Assembly (NCBI GenBank): GCA_025526935.1
Contig: JAHLKD010000009.1
Location: 124,001-188,000 of the forward strand
Reading direction: 5' to 3'
Length of the DNA: 64,000 nt
From: Cladochytrium replicatum
Lineage: Eukaryota; Chytridiomycota; Chytridiomycetes; Cladochytriales; Cladochytriaceae
The position numbers and the translations under genes were made by a program. Shown one piece after another: positions 21,251-31,839 of the stretch (positions are counted from its first letter, which is position 1; the number at the start of each line of letters is the position of its first letter). The notes beneath the pieces are model-generated. The model was given only the letters and a program-made list of their open reading frames with translations. It ran no database searches and had not been told where the DNA came from.

Positions 21251-22233
21251 TAACTTATTGCAGACTGGTTAAGGGATTGGCTTCTGTAAGGAAAGTCAGA
21301 ATCTTGAATAGTTATCATCATTATCTACTGTACCAAATCCCATTTTAAACTTCTGATCCCCAGATTGAATTCTGCCATGCCATCAATTAGTGGTTAGTAA
21401 TAAGTTACCTTTTAAGCCAGCTTTATAAAGTATCCTCGCCTTCTCAATGCGGAGGTGGAGCCTCCAAGTCCACACACCACCATTGAATCGACTGTCGCAG
21501 CAGCGTCCGGGTCCCTTGCTTCGTCCCTTGCTTCCAAACCAGCGCAGTTCCACCCAGCCAAAGCCGAAAAAGACGCATCTCGAGGCGGTTCGCCTGGTCC
21601 CAACGACGAAGGACAGGGTGGCATCGGATGGACAGTATCCCGCCGAGTATGGGATGTACAGTGTCCCCGAGGGATTCGAAGTCGCCGATGCGCCAGAAGA
21701 CTTTGAGATGACGGCGCAGTACAGGGCGGACGTGGACGCGGAGGGATGTTTGGATACCGGTATGGTTATGGGTACCGTTCTTAATGTTACGGGATGTACG
21801 GATTCTACACGCCGAAGAAGGTGTTTTTGAGCAAGTTGAGATGCGCTTGACTTTGATGAGGTGGGTTTTAATCAATGTTTTTGGTGGTCAAACAGAGCAC
21901 GGTGCTGAAGAAGTTCCACAATGTTTGGCCCTGTTCGCGGATCGGTCATGCACGCTAGCGGTCTCCCCTGTGGATACGGAGGGGGATACTGATATTAAAT
22001 GCGATGAAGGATGAAAGCTGAGCTGCTGCCAGTTGTCGCTGCTGTAGAGCCGTCATTTATATAGTTATCAAAGTGAACTTGAGATATCAAGTCTGTTATG
22101 TTCATTCCTTTCTGTAAATGATCTGAACTGACACTCGATCGTGCTTCAAATAACCTCACAACTTCTGCACCGCTTAGTTTATATAGACATGCTGGACATC
22201 TTCAACCATGAAATTTTGCTGTCAGCCGACCCA
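21251..22233. other. Intergenic; weak coding-like stretch at 21.44-21.88 kb
   Basis: At 21.45-21.8 kb both strands have frames over 120 codons because the stretch is G+C richer than its flanks. The plus-strand frame holds YPAEYGMYSVPEGFEVADAP, which looks protein-like, but nothing continues it and I do not recognise it. The rest is the 3' flank of the lanosterol synthase gene. Confidence 0.3.
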
Positions 22234-25200
22234 TTATTCAATAGGGTGATCCCCGTACACCTTTGCGTATCTGCTGAGTGCCCAAATGCTGAACGCAAAC
22301 TTATAGTTCGGATAAGCAATCATGCAGTTCTAGCACGACAGTGTGAGAACGAATGAAGAAAAACTGTGTTCATATCTACCTTGTTGAAAACTCCCTCGAT
22401 CGCCTCTTGCAACCATTCACCATTGGGTCGTTGCCGTTGCATGATCAGCTACAGCATATCAAATTCGTCTGTTATCGAATGAATACTTGTGCACATCCGA
22501 GACAGCATACCTTGACACCACGCGAAATGTACGATTGGATCGGATACTTTGCAGCCGTCAGGGTAATCACCGCCCACGCAGTGTTGACGACTTGCGACTC
22601 TCGGTGGTAAACCCAGTGCTGAATCTCAGACGCCTACATTCAAGTTTTCAGTTGCGCACACTGTAAACCATTTCAGCCCAGGGCCAACCTGGTAAGATTC
22701 ACCCCAGCCGCCATCCGCGTTCTGTCGACCAACCAGGAAATCACACGCTTTGCGAACGCTCTCGCTATTCATCGGGCTCAATTTCAATATATACCCTAAT
22801 AAAAGTCCATCTCAAAACAAACCTGTTCTGGTAAAACTCTCCCACGCTTGCCAAGCTCTCCAGCGCAAACATCATTGCGTACGTGAAGCAAACGCCCCAG
22901 CTTCCATACCAGCTTCCGTCTTCCGCCTGCGCTTTTCGAATCCATTCAACAGCGCGTGTTATGCACTTGCTTTAATTAAAATGTTTCGATAAGCAGTTCT
23001 TAACCTATTTGCGCCAGCATGTAACTCACTTAATCTCCTTCGTTCGGTGATCTGGATAGTGTTTTCTGAATGATGCGAGACCAAGCACAACCGCGGTAGT
23101 GCATTCGGGGTAATTGTATTCAACCATGATGTTTGCTGCAAGAATGAATTATGAGAAAATACCCCATACTGTCCAGGACACTGTTTTATCTACCGAACAC
23201 CTCCGCCGGATTCAACCACTCCATCAGATTGGAAGCGCGGATCTTTTCATAGCTTGCGAAGCCTCCATCAGAGTTCTGCATACTCAGAAGAATGTTGACT
23301 GCATCGAAAAGGCGATCATCGGAGATTTTCTTTGGGTTGTACCAACTTGATATCAATAAGCAACGATCATCACAGAGTTGATATCAAACACCGCACCTGT
23401 ACTTTCGCATGAGCAAAATGCTCTTGAGTGCCTCGGCAGTGCAATCCGAGAGCGTGTAGCTCTGATCCCTCGTGCTGAATGGCCATGCTCCTTTGGAAAT
23501 GTGCCTGTAGATCTTGTTGCAGTTTGGTGGGTCTGTTTTGATCTGCATACTGTCAATGAAATCCATGGCTTTGAGGATGTACGGGCGATACTTTGGATCA
23601 TCGGCCAGATCTGAGATAGGAAGGTCAAAATAGTTATCAGGAACATTTAGAAAATGTAAACCTGCTTCAATCATTGCTTGGACAGCAAAGCTAGCGTCCC
23701 ACAGCTGAGAGCCGTTAGTACCGTTACAGTTGAGTCCGTTCTCTCCCATCCTGTGTCCATGCGATTGAGCAAACAAAAGCATGAAATCGAAATTTACGTA
23801 CCACATGAAGTCCAAGTTTCTATCAAGGTGCTTCTGGAATGATTTCGAGTTCGGGCCATCAACAATCCATACAATAATCATGTGCATTGCTTTGTTGACC
23901 TGCAGAAACACATCGTTCAGAAAACAATTCAACACGGAAACTGATAGAAAAATGCTCACCGGTCCAATGTCATTGTACTTGGTTGCCTCATCTTCGCCTC
24001 GAATTTGCTCCAACGACACATCCAACGCCCATTTCCGGAAATACTGGCTCGGCGAGGCAGCGTATTTCTCATACATCGAAATCAAACCTGTTCATCAAAT
24101 CAATCTCTGTTCGTTAGATTATCTCCCACGGGTCTTACCGAACGCTTGTTCCATAATCACAGTGTGCGGGTTATACAAATCAAGTTTGCAAACGTTGTTC
24201 CGGTGCTTGCTCCACTGGATCGATTCATAGTCCTCTACGTAGAGTTCCTTTCAATGTAATTTTATGAGAAAGAAGGTTCGTAAGAATCAAGGATCGTTTT
24301 ACTTTTCGCAATTCCCGAATCAGATCGGTCTCATCCATCTTGTATCGGTATGCGTACAGCCATCCCATAGGTAAGTACACAGCCCGGCAATGGCACCACC
24401 AATTCCCGGGGTGCAGTGGGACCCAGTCCGGAAGAAGCCTGAAAATCAGTTAGGATGCTTTCACGATGAAAAGTTTGGAGGAGCACCAGAGTTCCGGTGG
24501 TACGGGATTCATGCCTTCGTATTGGTACAGGTTCATGATCGAAAGCCAAAACTTGCCCCAATGCGGCGAGGCCAATGCACCACCTATTGAAAAACTAATT
24601 GGGCAAAACGATCTGTAGTTTTTTGATTTTGCTAGTTACCAAGCCTGTGCAAAGTTTTACGTGCTTTGATGCACACCGGATCCTCTGCAGGGAGTCCAAG
24701 CAATCGCAAAGAGAGATAATTCAACGCAGTCCCAAACACCGTTGATTCGCTTTCAAAGTGTCTTCGAGATCACAATAACATAAGCGGTGATTCCATCGTT
24801 AAAATTTTCCGATAGAGCCTACATTCCCCAGCCTCCATCTTGCGGATGTGCACGGTTCTTCAGGTAGCGTATGATCTCCTCCGGATACCCTTCGGGCCAC
24901 GACACGCCAGTCACGTAGTACGCAATCACCATGCCCGGGATAAGGAACATGGGTCCATCGTACTTTCCAGCCCAGTGGCCGTCTTCGGTTTGCAGTTCTT
25001 TGTAGAACTCGAATCCGTTGCGTGCTGCCTCAATCGGTGTCTTTGCAGTCGGGAGCACAGGTGCTTCCTGTATTAAATGAGACAATGTCAATTCAAGATA
25101 ATGCCGTGGTAAAATGCTCACGTTGTAAATCCCGAGCCAGTACTGGTCCGCGGCAGTTTGGGGCCAGTTCTTCAGGTCTGTGTCGTTGGTCAGGTAGTGC

Positions 25201-25292
25201 CAGGTCTGCCGCCCATCCTCGACCTTCATTCTCCATCGCTTAAGGTCCGTTGCTGGGGGATGCTCATTTCGGACGTAGTTAACAACAACCAT
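22234..25292 (-). CDS. ERG7: Lanosterol synthase (2,3-oxidosqualene cyclase)
   Basis: Seventeen exons with matching phases give 725 residues, the normal ERG7 length. Exons (high to low): 25292-25122, 25067-24823, 24761-24640, 24583-24487, 24438-24303, 24247-24139, 24087-23960, 23899-23802, 23750-23662, 23610-23397, 23345-23194, 23135-23030, 22969-22823, 22764-22689, 22633-22511, 22448-22380, 22329-22234. The enzyme cyclises oxidosqualene to the sterol ring system in the ER or lipid-droplet membrane. Seen: [41 protein letters not shown], the catalytic block [20 protein letters not shown] and NADGGWGES (QW motifs). The GTNG threonine is the lanosterol-synthase type (cycloartenol synthases have Tyr there). 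The residue two before the catalytic Asp of SDCTAE is Leu, where yeast has Val and plant cycloartenol synthase has Ile. The start Met is followed by a family-like N-terminus ([18 protein letters not shown]). No stop or frameshift was found. Confidence 0.95.
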
Positions 25293-25445
25293 GGCTCTGT
25301 GTTAAGGTCAAAGTCGGCTGCCCCGCCTGTTTTAACCCCAGTTCATATCGCACCACCAACAGTCGGGCCATTTCGCGGGGGGGCTTATGTCGCGTTTTGT
25401 CGCGTCTGGCGTGATTTTGGTGACTGAACGACGTTTTATTTGTTT

Positions 25446-26823
25446 ATGTGAAAAACGGCTCTACCGCAGCCGGTTCATCATGGATTCCATTGATGCAGAC
25501 TTCGAAGGCACACTGCACACTCATCAACTCTGCAATTTCACGCGTTGGTGAGGAAGCCAACTCATCGTTCGCTGTTCCCCTCTTCTTAGGCTTTGGTGTA
25601 GTTCGGGCAGACTCTGAAACTGCGTCCTTCTTGGGGGGTTGTGCACCGGCAATGGGCTTGGCACGTGCCACGGCTGTCAGATGTGTATGGAGAAGGTTTA
25701 AGCGAATGGGCGGTTCATTGTCGGATGAAGAATCTGCCGCGTCGGCCCGCTCAGAAGAACTGGGGCCACATTGTGCAGCCAAAACTAAGGTTGATCCAAC
25801 ACCATTGCGCACTGGGTGACTCTGCATGATCAGATGACGGTATTTCTGCCCAACGTTTCCTAATTAAAACATCATTGCTGGCAGGTACACTGTGATCATC
25901 AGACAACGCAAAACTAAGCAGCATCCTCATGACCTTACCTTTGAGTTGTGTCAGAAACCTCCCTGTTCGGCTCTATCTTAACTTTGTCCAGAGAATCGAT
26001 CCGCTCACGAAATGGTTTGGCTTCCTCCGCTTGATCCAAAAAAAGAATAAATCACCTTATAGGCCAAATCCAAATTCCTTGGTGTTTTAAGGCATTATGG
26101 TGTTACTTTGCTTAGTTGTTCTTCCGGTTCAATACTTCTTTGAACTAGACAATTGGTAGAGCGCCGCGTTTCTGTCTGCAGTATTTTCTTCAGTACTTCG
26201 ATTGCTGAAAGTGCATCACTACGTTGTTTCCGTAACTTCTCCGCAGTTTTGTTTACTTCCTCCATTTTAGCCTGTGGGTAAATGCATAGTAGATTAGGAT
26301 TGGCGTGCTAACATAAATATCCCCCGCTCTCTCACCAACTCTTCAAACCACTGTAGCAGAGTTCCGATCGATGATTCATCCGTGTGGCCTTTGAGCTTAG
26401 GAAGCTTTCCGAAGGTGTACTATACCGCTGACAAGTTTACACTTGATGGGGGCAATAAACGATCAAGTTACCTTAATATTGGTTTCTGGCACTAGTGCCC
26501 AGATATCTAATAACCCTTGATCATGTTTTCGTGCGAATCAAGGGGTATCTCCAGAACGGGGGCCCCCCACCGGGTCGAAATCCACACCACGTTTCCTGAT
26601 CTTCTCCTTCTGCACCTGAGTCTTCAGTTTTCGATCTGAATCGTCGCCCCGAAAGCGCGGCACTTGTAGCATCGAGATATTCTTCATCTGTAATCGCATC
26701 ATCGCTCTCTTCAATCACATTTCGGCGAGCCCATTCGAGATCTGCCCATTTCACTGATATGACCATGTGCGTATGATTATGAGTAATTTGCAAATCTATT
26801 AAAAGCAGGCTATCCCACCTTCA
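25446..26823 (-). CDS. Coiled-coil protein of unknown family (gene model provisional)
   Basis: Several minus-strand exons join well: VKWADLEWARRNV onward (26753-26571), GLLDIWALVPETNIK (26515-26472), YTFGKLPKLKG to WFEEL (26419-26336), then a coiled coil AKMEEVNKTAEKLRKQRSDA (26271-26107), then EEAKPFRERIDSLDKV (about 26029-25939), and a C-terminal frame rich in Ser, Pro and Lys (25859-25446). The first four joins keep phase; the last two do not with the donors I can see, so either a splice site is misjudged or the gene is damaged. The first exon (upstream of 26819) is also uncertain, because open frames run up to and past the start of the divergent gene at 27112. The short coiled-coil layout would suit a kinetochore-type protein, but I cannot support a name. 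Confidence 0.45.
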
Positions 26824-27111
26824 GCAGACCATACCGATTCCCCATTTGCGACAGCCGGCAACCACACCTCGATCATCGCCACCGCTACACTCGTTCCAGT
26901 TACAGCACACAATCTGAAACGGGAAATGTATCTGAATTCTACTCGTCCAGCATGCCCATGCCTTCCTCCAGTCCGCTCGCAACCTCCACCCGCGCAAATT
27001 CCGTCTCCATCTGCGGTCGTCCAACTCTCCGCCACAAAACGCGTCTCGGTCACGTAACGTCGAATCTCGACAGCCACTAGGACGACTCTCTCTGACGAAT
27101 AACGCCGGATA

Positions 27112-29181
27112 ATGGTCGAGTGCACCCCGAGAAACTCAATCACACCACCCCTGCACGACTACGATGACTCGGAACCCATCTGCTTCTTTGGGGAGCTGAC
27201 TGACGAGGAGCGTCTGATGAACACCGCTGTTTACCGGAGAGCAACGCTAGTACTTCCTCAAGGTGGATGGAAGGGTGCATCAACATCGAGGAAGGATGCG
27301 CTTTATTCGGACTACGCAGACGACAACACGCTTGACCGAGCATACCTATTGGATGCTATTCGATATCCCGATAGGCACGCCGTCCAGTGGCACAAGAAAC
27401 AACTGCTATTGCGATGCTTGTTTCTCTGGCGACATAGGACTGTCTCGCGACGGCAAAGAGCAGCAGAGATACAACGGCGGTTTGAACTGTCAGCGGTCTT
27501 TGTACAGTCGCGTGTACGGCAGCATCAGGCCACAGATCGATTCTTACGACTTAAATGGGGTGCTTTGCTGGCTCAATCATGCTATCGCACTCGTAGCTGC
27601 CAAAATCGCTACGTGTATCTTTCCACCGCTGCTTTCCTTGTTCAGGAATGGTGGCGGGCCACTAGCAGCGCAAGGATGCTGGGCGCAGAATGTCGTGAAC
27701 GATACTTATTGCAGAAGAGGGCATCCATCCGAATCCAGAGGTGGTGGCATTCGGAGAAAGCGCGAATCCAAGATGCTCGCGCTGCACAACTACTTGCGAT
27801 TGCAACACCTGCTGCAGCAGCGGAAAGCACTGGAAAACCCGAAGCGATGAGCCCAATAGCTGGAGAGTCGGCTACAAGGCGCAGAACATCCCCAAGGATT
27901 CGGCAACAATCGAAAGGCTCAGAACTATCCAGCCCTTCAATTGCTGCACCGCATTCCGAGCAACCTGAAATCATTTCATCTTCTGGGACCCTCCAGAATC
28001 AGGGCCAGTCAAACCCAGATAAAGCAATTGTCGCAGTCCCGTCGAATGATTCTTCTCCGGTGGACCCTGAAAAGCCTGCTGTTAATGATGTGGTCGCAGA
28101 GAAAAAGAGAGCGATGGAGGAGATACAAAAGCGACGGCAGATGTTGCTGGAACGCCAGAAGAAGCTGCAGGAGAAGTCGGCCACCATCGGATCGAAATTA
28201 GCTCGAGCGCAGGGAACCAAAATTCCAACTGCGATCATAAAGGATGCCGTGGTCTCAAACCCAACCATTTCTGGGATCCCGTTGATTGCTCCTGCGGCTG
28301 TTCCGACATATTTGACTGTACCTATCTCTACTCTGTCTTTACCGGCCCCGACAGAGTCAGTTCCGAACGTGGATATCGCAGTGTATAGAGAACCGCCAGT
28401 CGAACTCCCCACCGACAACTACACCACGAGAATGACCAGAAACAAAACCGCGTCCATGCAGGACCTCAACATCCTCACCGAGCAAAACACACAGCTCAAC
28501 AACGGGTTCAAGTGTGTACACATCAAGATCGCGGTGATCAGAAAGGACGGGCCGAAACCACCGAGTCCGAGCGAGCTTCTCAAGAAGCGGATGGAGCAAA
28601 GACAAAAGGACACGGAAGTGAGAAGCGGCGGGCCGGCGAAAAAGTTTGAGCTTGAGGCGGAGGGTGAAGAGGACGCGGAGGAAGCAAATGCGGAGAACCA
28701 GGAGCCGGCTGCTGGTGCGATCTTTGGACGGAAGCGTCCCAGTCGGAAACGTGGGAAGGTGGGATTGTCGGAAGCTATCGAAACAACGGCGAACGCAAGT
28801 GCTGCGTCGGAAGTGTCGGTACCCGCACTAACGGGTGTAAAGTGGGCGGAAGTCCTCGAGGAGGTCAAACCGTTATTCCCAATCGTCGTGCCAAATACCG
28901 CCGCAGTCCGAAGCAAGGAACGGGTTATTCCAACGCGTTCGTGTCTCAAAGTCCGACCGGACACTTGGGATACAACGCAACCCGACTTTCTGTTGGCTAA
29001 AAAGGGTGCCAAGGAGGTCGTGATCGTGCAGAGGCTGGCGTTTGAAGCGGACTTGGTAGAGCCGGCTGCACCACCTCAGAAGAAAGTCAGCGCTACTGGT
29101 CCGCAGAGGAAGAGCGTTGCGTCGAACGCTGGGGCGACGCCGATGAAGTCTGGTGGTGCGAAGCGAGTCAAGAAGAAGTGA
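27112..29181 (+). CDS. IQ-motif protein, function unknown
   Basis: A single open frame of 689 residues. About residues 115-220 contain repeated IQ-like calmodulin-binding motifs (AAEIQRRFELSAVFVQSRVR, ALLAQSCYRTR, AAFLVQEWW, ASIRIQRWW). Then comes a low-complexity linker, a charged helical stretch at about 325-360 (AEKKRAMEEIQKRRQML), and a compact block with TRMTRNKTASMQDLN and VIRKDGPKPPSPSELL. The C-terminus is basic (GGAKRVKKK). A motif LTGVKWAEVLEEV with a later SCLKV resembles the short linear motifs of mitotic or kinetochore scaffold proteins, but that is a guess. The start ATG at 27112 is the first in the frame; the divergent minus-strand gene begins nearby, so the promoter is probably shared. 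Confidence 0.75.
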   Translation: MVECTPRNSITPPLHDYDDSEPICFFGELTDEERLMNTAVYRRATLVLPQGGWKGASTSRKDALYSDYADDNTLDRAYLLDAIRYPDRHAVQWHKKQLLLRCLFLWRHRTVSRRQRAAEIQRRFELSAVFVQSRVRQHQATDRFLRLKWGALLAQSCYRTRSCQNRYVYLSTAAFLVQEWWRATSSARMLGAECRERYLLQKRASIRIQRWWHSEKARIQDARAAQLLAIATPAAAAESTGKPEAMSPIAGESATRRRTSPRIRQQSKGSELSSPSIAAPHSEQPEIISSSGTLQNQGQSNPDKAIVAVPSNDSSPVDPEKPAVNDVVAEKKRAMEEIQKRRQMLLERQKKLQEKSATIGSKLARAQGTKIPTAIIKDAVVSNPTISGIPLIAPAAVPTYLTVPISTLSLPAPTESVPNVDIAVYREPPVELPTDNYTTRMTRNKTASMQDLNILTEQNTQLNNGFKCVHIKIAVIRKDGPKPPSPSELLKKRMEQRQKDTEVRSGGPAKKFELEAEGEEDAEEANAENQEPAAGAIFGRKRPSRKRGKVGLSEAIETTANASAASEVSVPALTGVKWAEVLEEVKPLFPIVVPNTAAVRSKERVIPTRSCLKVRPDTWDTTQPDFLLAKKGAKEVVIVQRLAFEADLVEPAAPPQKKVSATGPQRKSVASNAGATPMKSGGAKRVKKK

Positions 29182-29394
29182 TCATGCTTCGAAGATGTAT
29201 TGAAGAAAGAGAGAGAGTCCGGTGGGACTCTCCTGTATATTTCTGTGTTTGGTGCTGTACGATCGCTTTTCTTCGTTATTTCCTCACAAAATGACTCTTT
29301 TTAAGCGACATGTTTTATATTCGTTATATGCAATAATCGATCAATCGTCAACGGCCATTTGTACCATCTGTCGCTCTGATAAAATCGCAGCCAA

Positions 29395-30420
29395 ATCCCG
29401 TTTTGCGGCCTCCACCACCATCTTCATATATATCTTCATGTCCCACAGCGATATCCCCAGTTGTGACCCCTCAAAGGGTGCGCCATCGATCTCAAGAATT
29501 TGGTGATATCGCAACCCCCCCGTCTGGCGACCGGGTCAGTGATGCTTCAGATATGGCAGCCGTGATCCAGCGAGGAACCTTGGATCGTTTATCAGCCCTT
29601 GCAAAGCGCTGCAAAAACAAGGTCATTTAACTTTCTCGGAACACAATTTCCCCTGCTACCTTATTGGCAAACACCATGAGCCTGTAATCCGTCTTCCCTC
29701 TCAAGACACGCCCCACCCACTGCCCACCGTGCCGCATAGCATCGAACGTTAAAAATCGGTCTCGCGGATTTTGAGTTGTCACGAAGATACTCAAGGCGAG
29801 CTTTCAGGATCCTGCTTTCGGTGTACTGCTACGTAGTTCCAAACAGGACGTGGTTTTGGTCGAAATCGACGGCTTCGTACACTTTTCCCAGTGCAACGGA
29901 TACTCATCCATTTTCCTAGACAAGACTTGGACACTGCGGGTGCTTTTGATTCCAGTTCAGAGCGCGTGATGAATACTTGTGGCTTCTTTGCATAGCCTAT
30001 CTATTGAAAACGAATGTGAGCGATCGCGAGACTCGTAAGAAGTTTACCAATACTGTGTGCTTCATCGAAAATGACGATCGCACCTTTGAAGAGCTGAAAT
30101 CTTGTTCCGCCACTTTTGGATCCAATAGATAGTGATGAATGTAAATCACTGCATTCGCCCATCCAATCTTCACAGACTAGGTTAGCGCGCGTTCCATTGA
30201 ACACCAACGTTTGCATATACCATTCGTGGGGTAAGAAAGTAGGGACAGTATGAGTTTATACGGCCAAATTTTTTGAGATCCTCAAGAGCATACACGCCGG
30301 GAGGCATCGCCCAAATTCGGGTTGTCCAGTGACTATTTTGCAACTTTACGAGTAGTTGCGATTGTTAACATCCATACATACCTCGTAAAAGCCGCAGGTT
30401 TAAACTTCGCCTAGTTCAGA
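29395..30420 (-). pseudogene. RAD3/XPD helicase relic, middle and C-terminal part
   Basis: Minus-strand blocks match the TFIIH helicase Rad3/XPD in order: LEDLKKFGRINSYCPYFL (30.3 kb), IHHYLLDPKVAEQD (30.15 kb), the DEAH box GAIVIFDEAHSIG (30.07 kb), [18 protein letters not shown] (29.8 kb), then [20 protein letters not shown] and, after an intron-like gap, RFARADKRSKVPRWI (29.76-29.6 kb). About 400 residues between the DEAH box and GKVSEGIDF are missing. Frames change several times and a stop precedes QYTES. The N-terminal part of the same gene lies on the opposite strand to the right. Confidence 0.8.
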
Positions 30421-30539
30421 TCTGCCAGCTCACCCACTAAGCAGTCAGACTTAGCTGTCCCAATGCCTTTCTTGCTGACCTTCCAGACAAATTCAGAATG
30501 TTTCCAGTCCAACAGCGTAGATTTCGGGACGTAGATTAC

Positions 30540-30960
30540 CTCCGGATCTACGAAAAGGCTCTCCCTACAAATGTTTCTAGGCGACAATTCTGTTCATGAA
30601 CAACCTAATGCAATGTCTTTTGACAGGTCACTGCATTCTCGAAATGCCTTCGGGCACTGGGGACACGATCATACTTCTTTCACTCATTGCCGCTTATCAA
30701 ATGGTGTCACTGCAGTATATCCAACAATCCGCCAATGTTTTCTGATCTGTGATCTTCATTCACAGCACTACCTGAAAAGTCGAAAATCATTTTGTTGTTC
30801 ACGAACTGTCCGACATCGACAATGTGCTCGCGGAGATGAAGCGATTGATGAAATACGGAGCTTCCCTTGGTCTGACCGAGAACTTTTGTGCATTGGTTTG
30901 ACCGCCCGGAGGAATACGCACACTACGCCGGGTATATGTAGTCGTACGGGAAGTAGATTG
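30540..30960 (+). pseudogene. RAD3/XPD helicase relic, N-terminal part (inverted)
   Basis: Plus-strand blocks LEMPSGTGDTIILLSLIAAY (Walker A) and, after frame changes, RKIIYCSRTVPEI-like and LGLTARRN-like segments are the N-terminal Rad3/XPD signature. The Walker A Lys of GTGKT is replaced by Asp. Relative to the minus-strand remainder at 29.4-30.4 kb this half is inverted, so the two halves point away from each other. An inversion breakpoint near 30.45-30.55 kb explains this. Confidence 0.7.
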
Positions 30961-31839
30961 GCAGTCCATCTAGTACGAATCTTCCGTTTTCATGAGCATT
31001 TTCTCTGTTCGTGCAGTCAACTCATCGTTGTGCAACTGCGCTGCCGACATGGCGGAATTGGTGCATTTTGAATGAGTTTATCGAATAAACGAACAGTCCA
31101 ATCTACTTTGAAAAGATATTCACGCGATAGGTCTAAGTCCAGTCTCAAGTCTGTCATTCGATTCAATTGAAAAGTTGCTGTGGTGCGGAGGTGATCGAGT
31201 GCGTTAATTGTAGCAGTGGTGCGTTGAGAGCTGGCGGTTGTTGATAGGGCTTTCGAAAAGTCAGGGTCGACTGGCGTCGCTCATTTCAGGTCCGGAGGGG
31301 TTGCGAAGATATACAAGTAGCAGAGCCCATCACGGATCGGTACGACAGATAAGGGCAAATGAAGGCGGGATAGTATTAAATCGGAAGGAACTCTGTGCTC
31401 TCAGTATACAGGGCGGGATTGTGAACTGGAATCTGAGGTGGAGTATGTACGAGCTCCGAAAGCGGACGGAGGCTCACAAAAGCTTAGAGCATATATCATT
31501 CGTTTCTGTCTATGCATCCAGCCAATAGGGCCAAATATGTACTTGTCGGGCAAACGGTTCATCGTGGCACGCTATCGAAGCAGTAATAATTAATAATGTC
31601 GATGTGGAGCGAATGGCTCATGATCTACATGATCTATTTTTGAAGATGGACGTAGAAGGGGATGTCGTGGTCATGAAACCATCACGTCTGCTCTCTTGCG
31701 GGACAATGACGTACCAAGTACTTTTGAACCGAGCACGTCATCAAAGCACTATCTCCGATATGGTCGTGGTTGGTTGGGAGCACCATTATTCCTTGCGGTT
31801 TCAGTCAACGGTGATAGACAGACAGTATCACTAATGTGT

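Noticed and set aside
25446-26823. Naming the coiled-coil gene as a kinetochore subunit
   Set aside because: Size and coiled coil are suggestive, but no specific motif of Dsn1, Mis12, Nsl1 or similar proteins could be confirmed.
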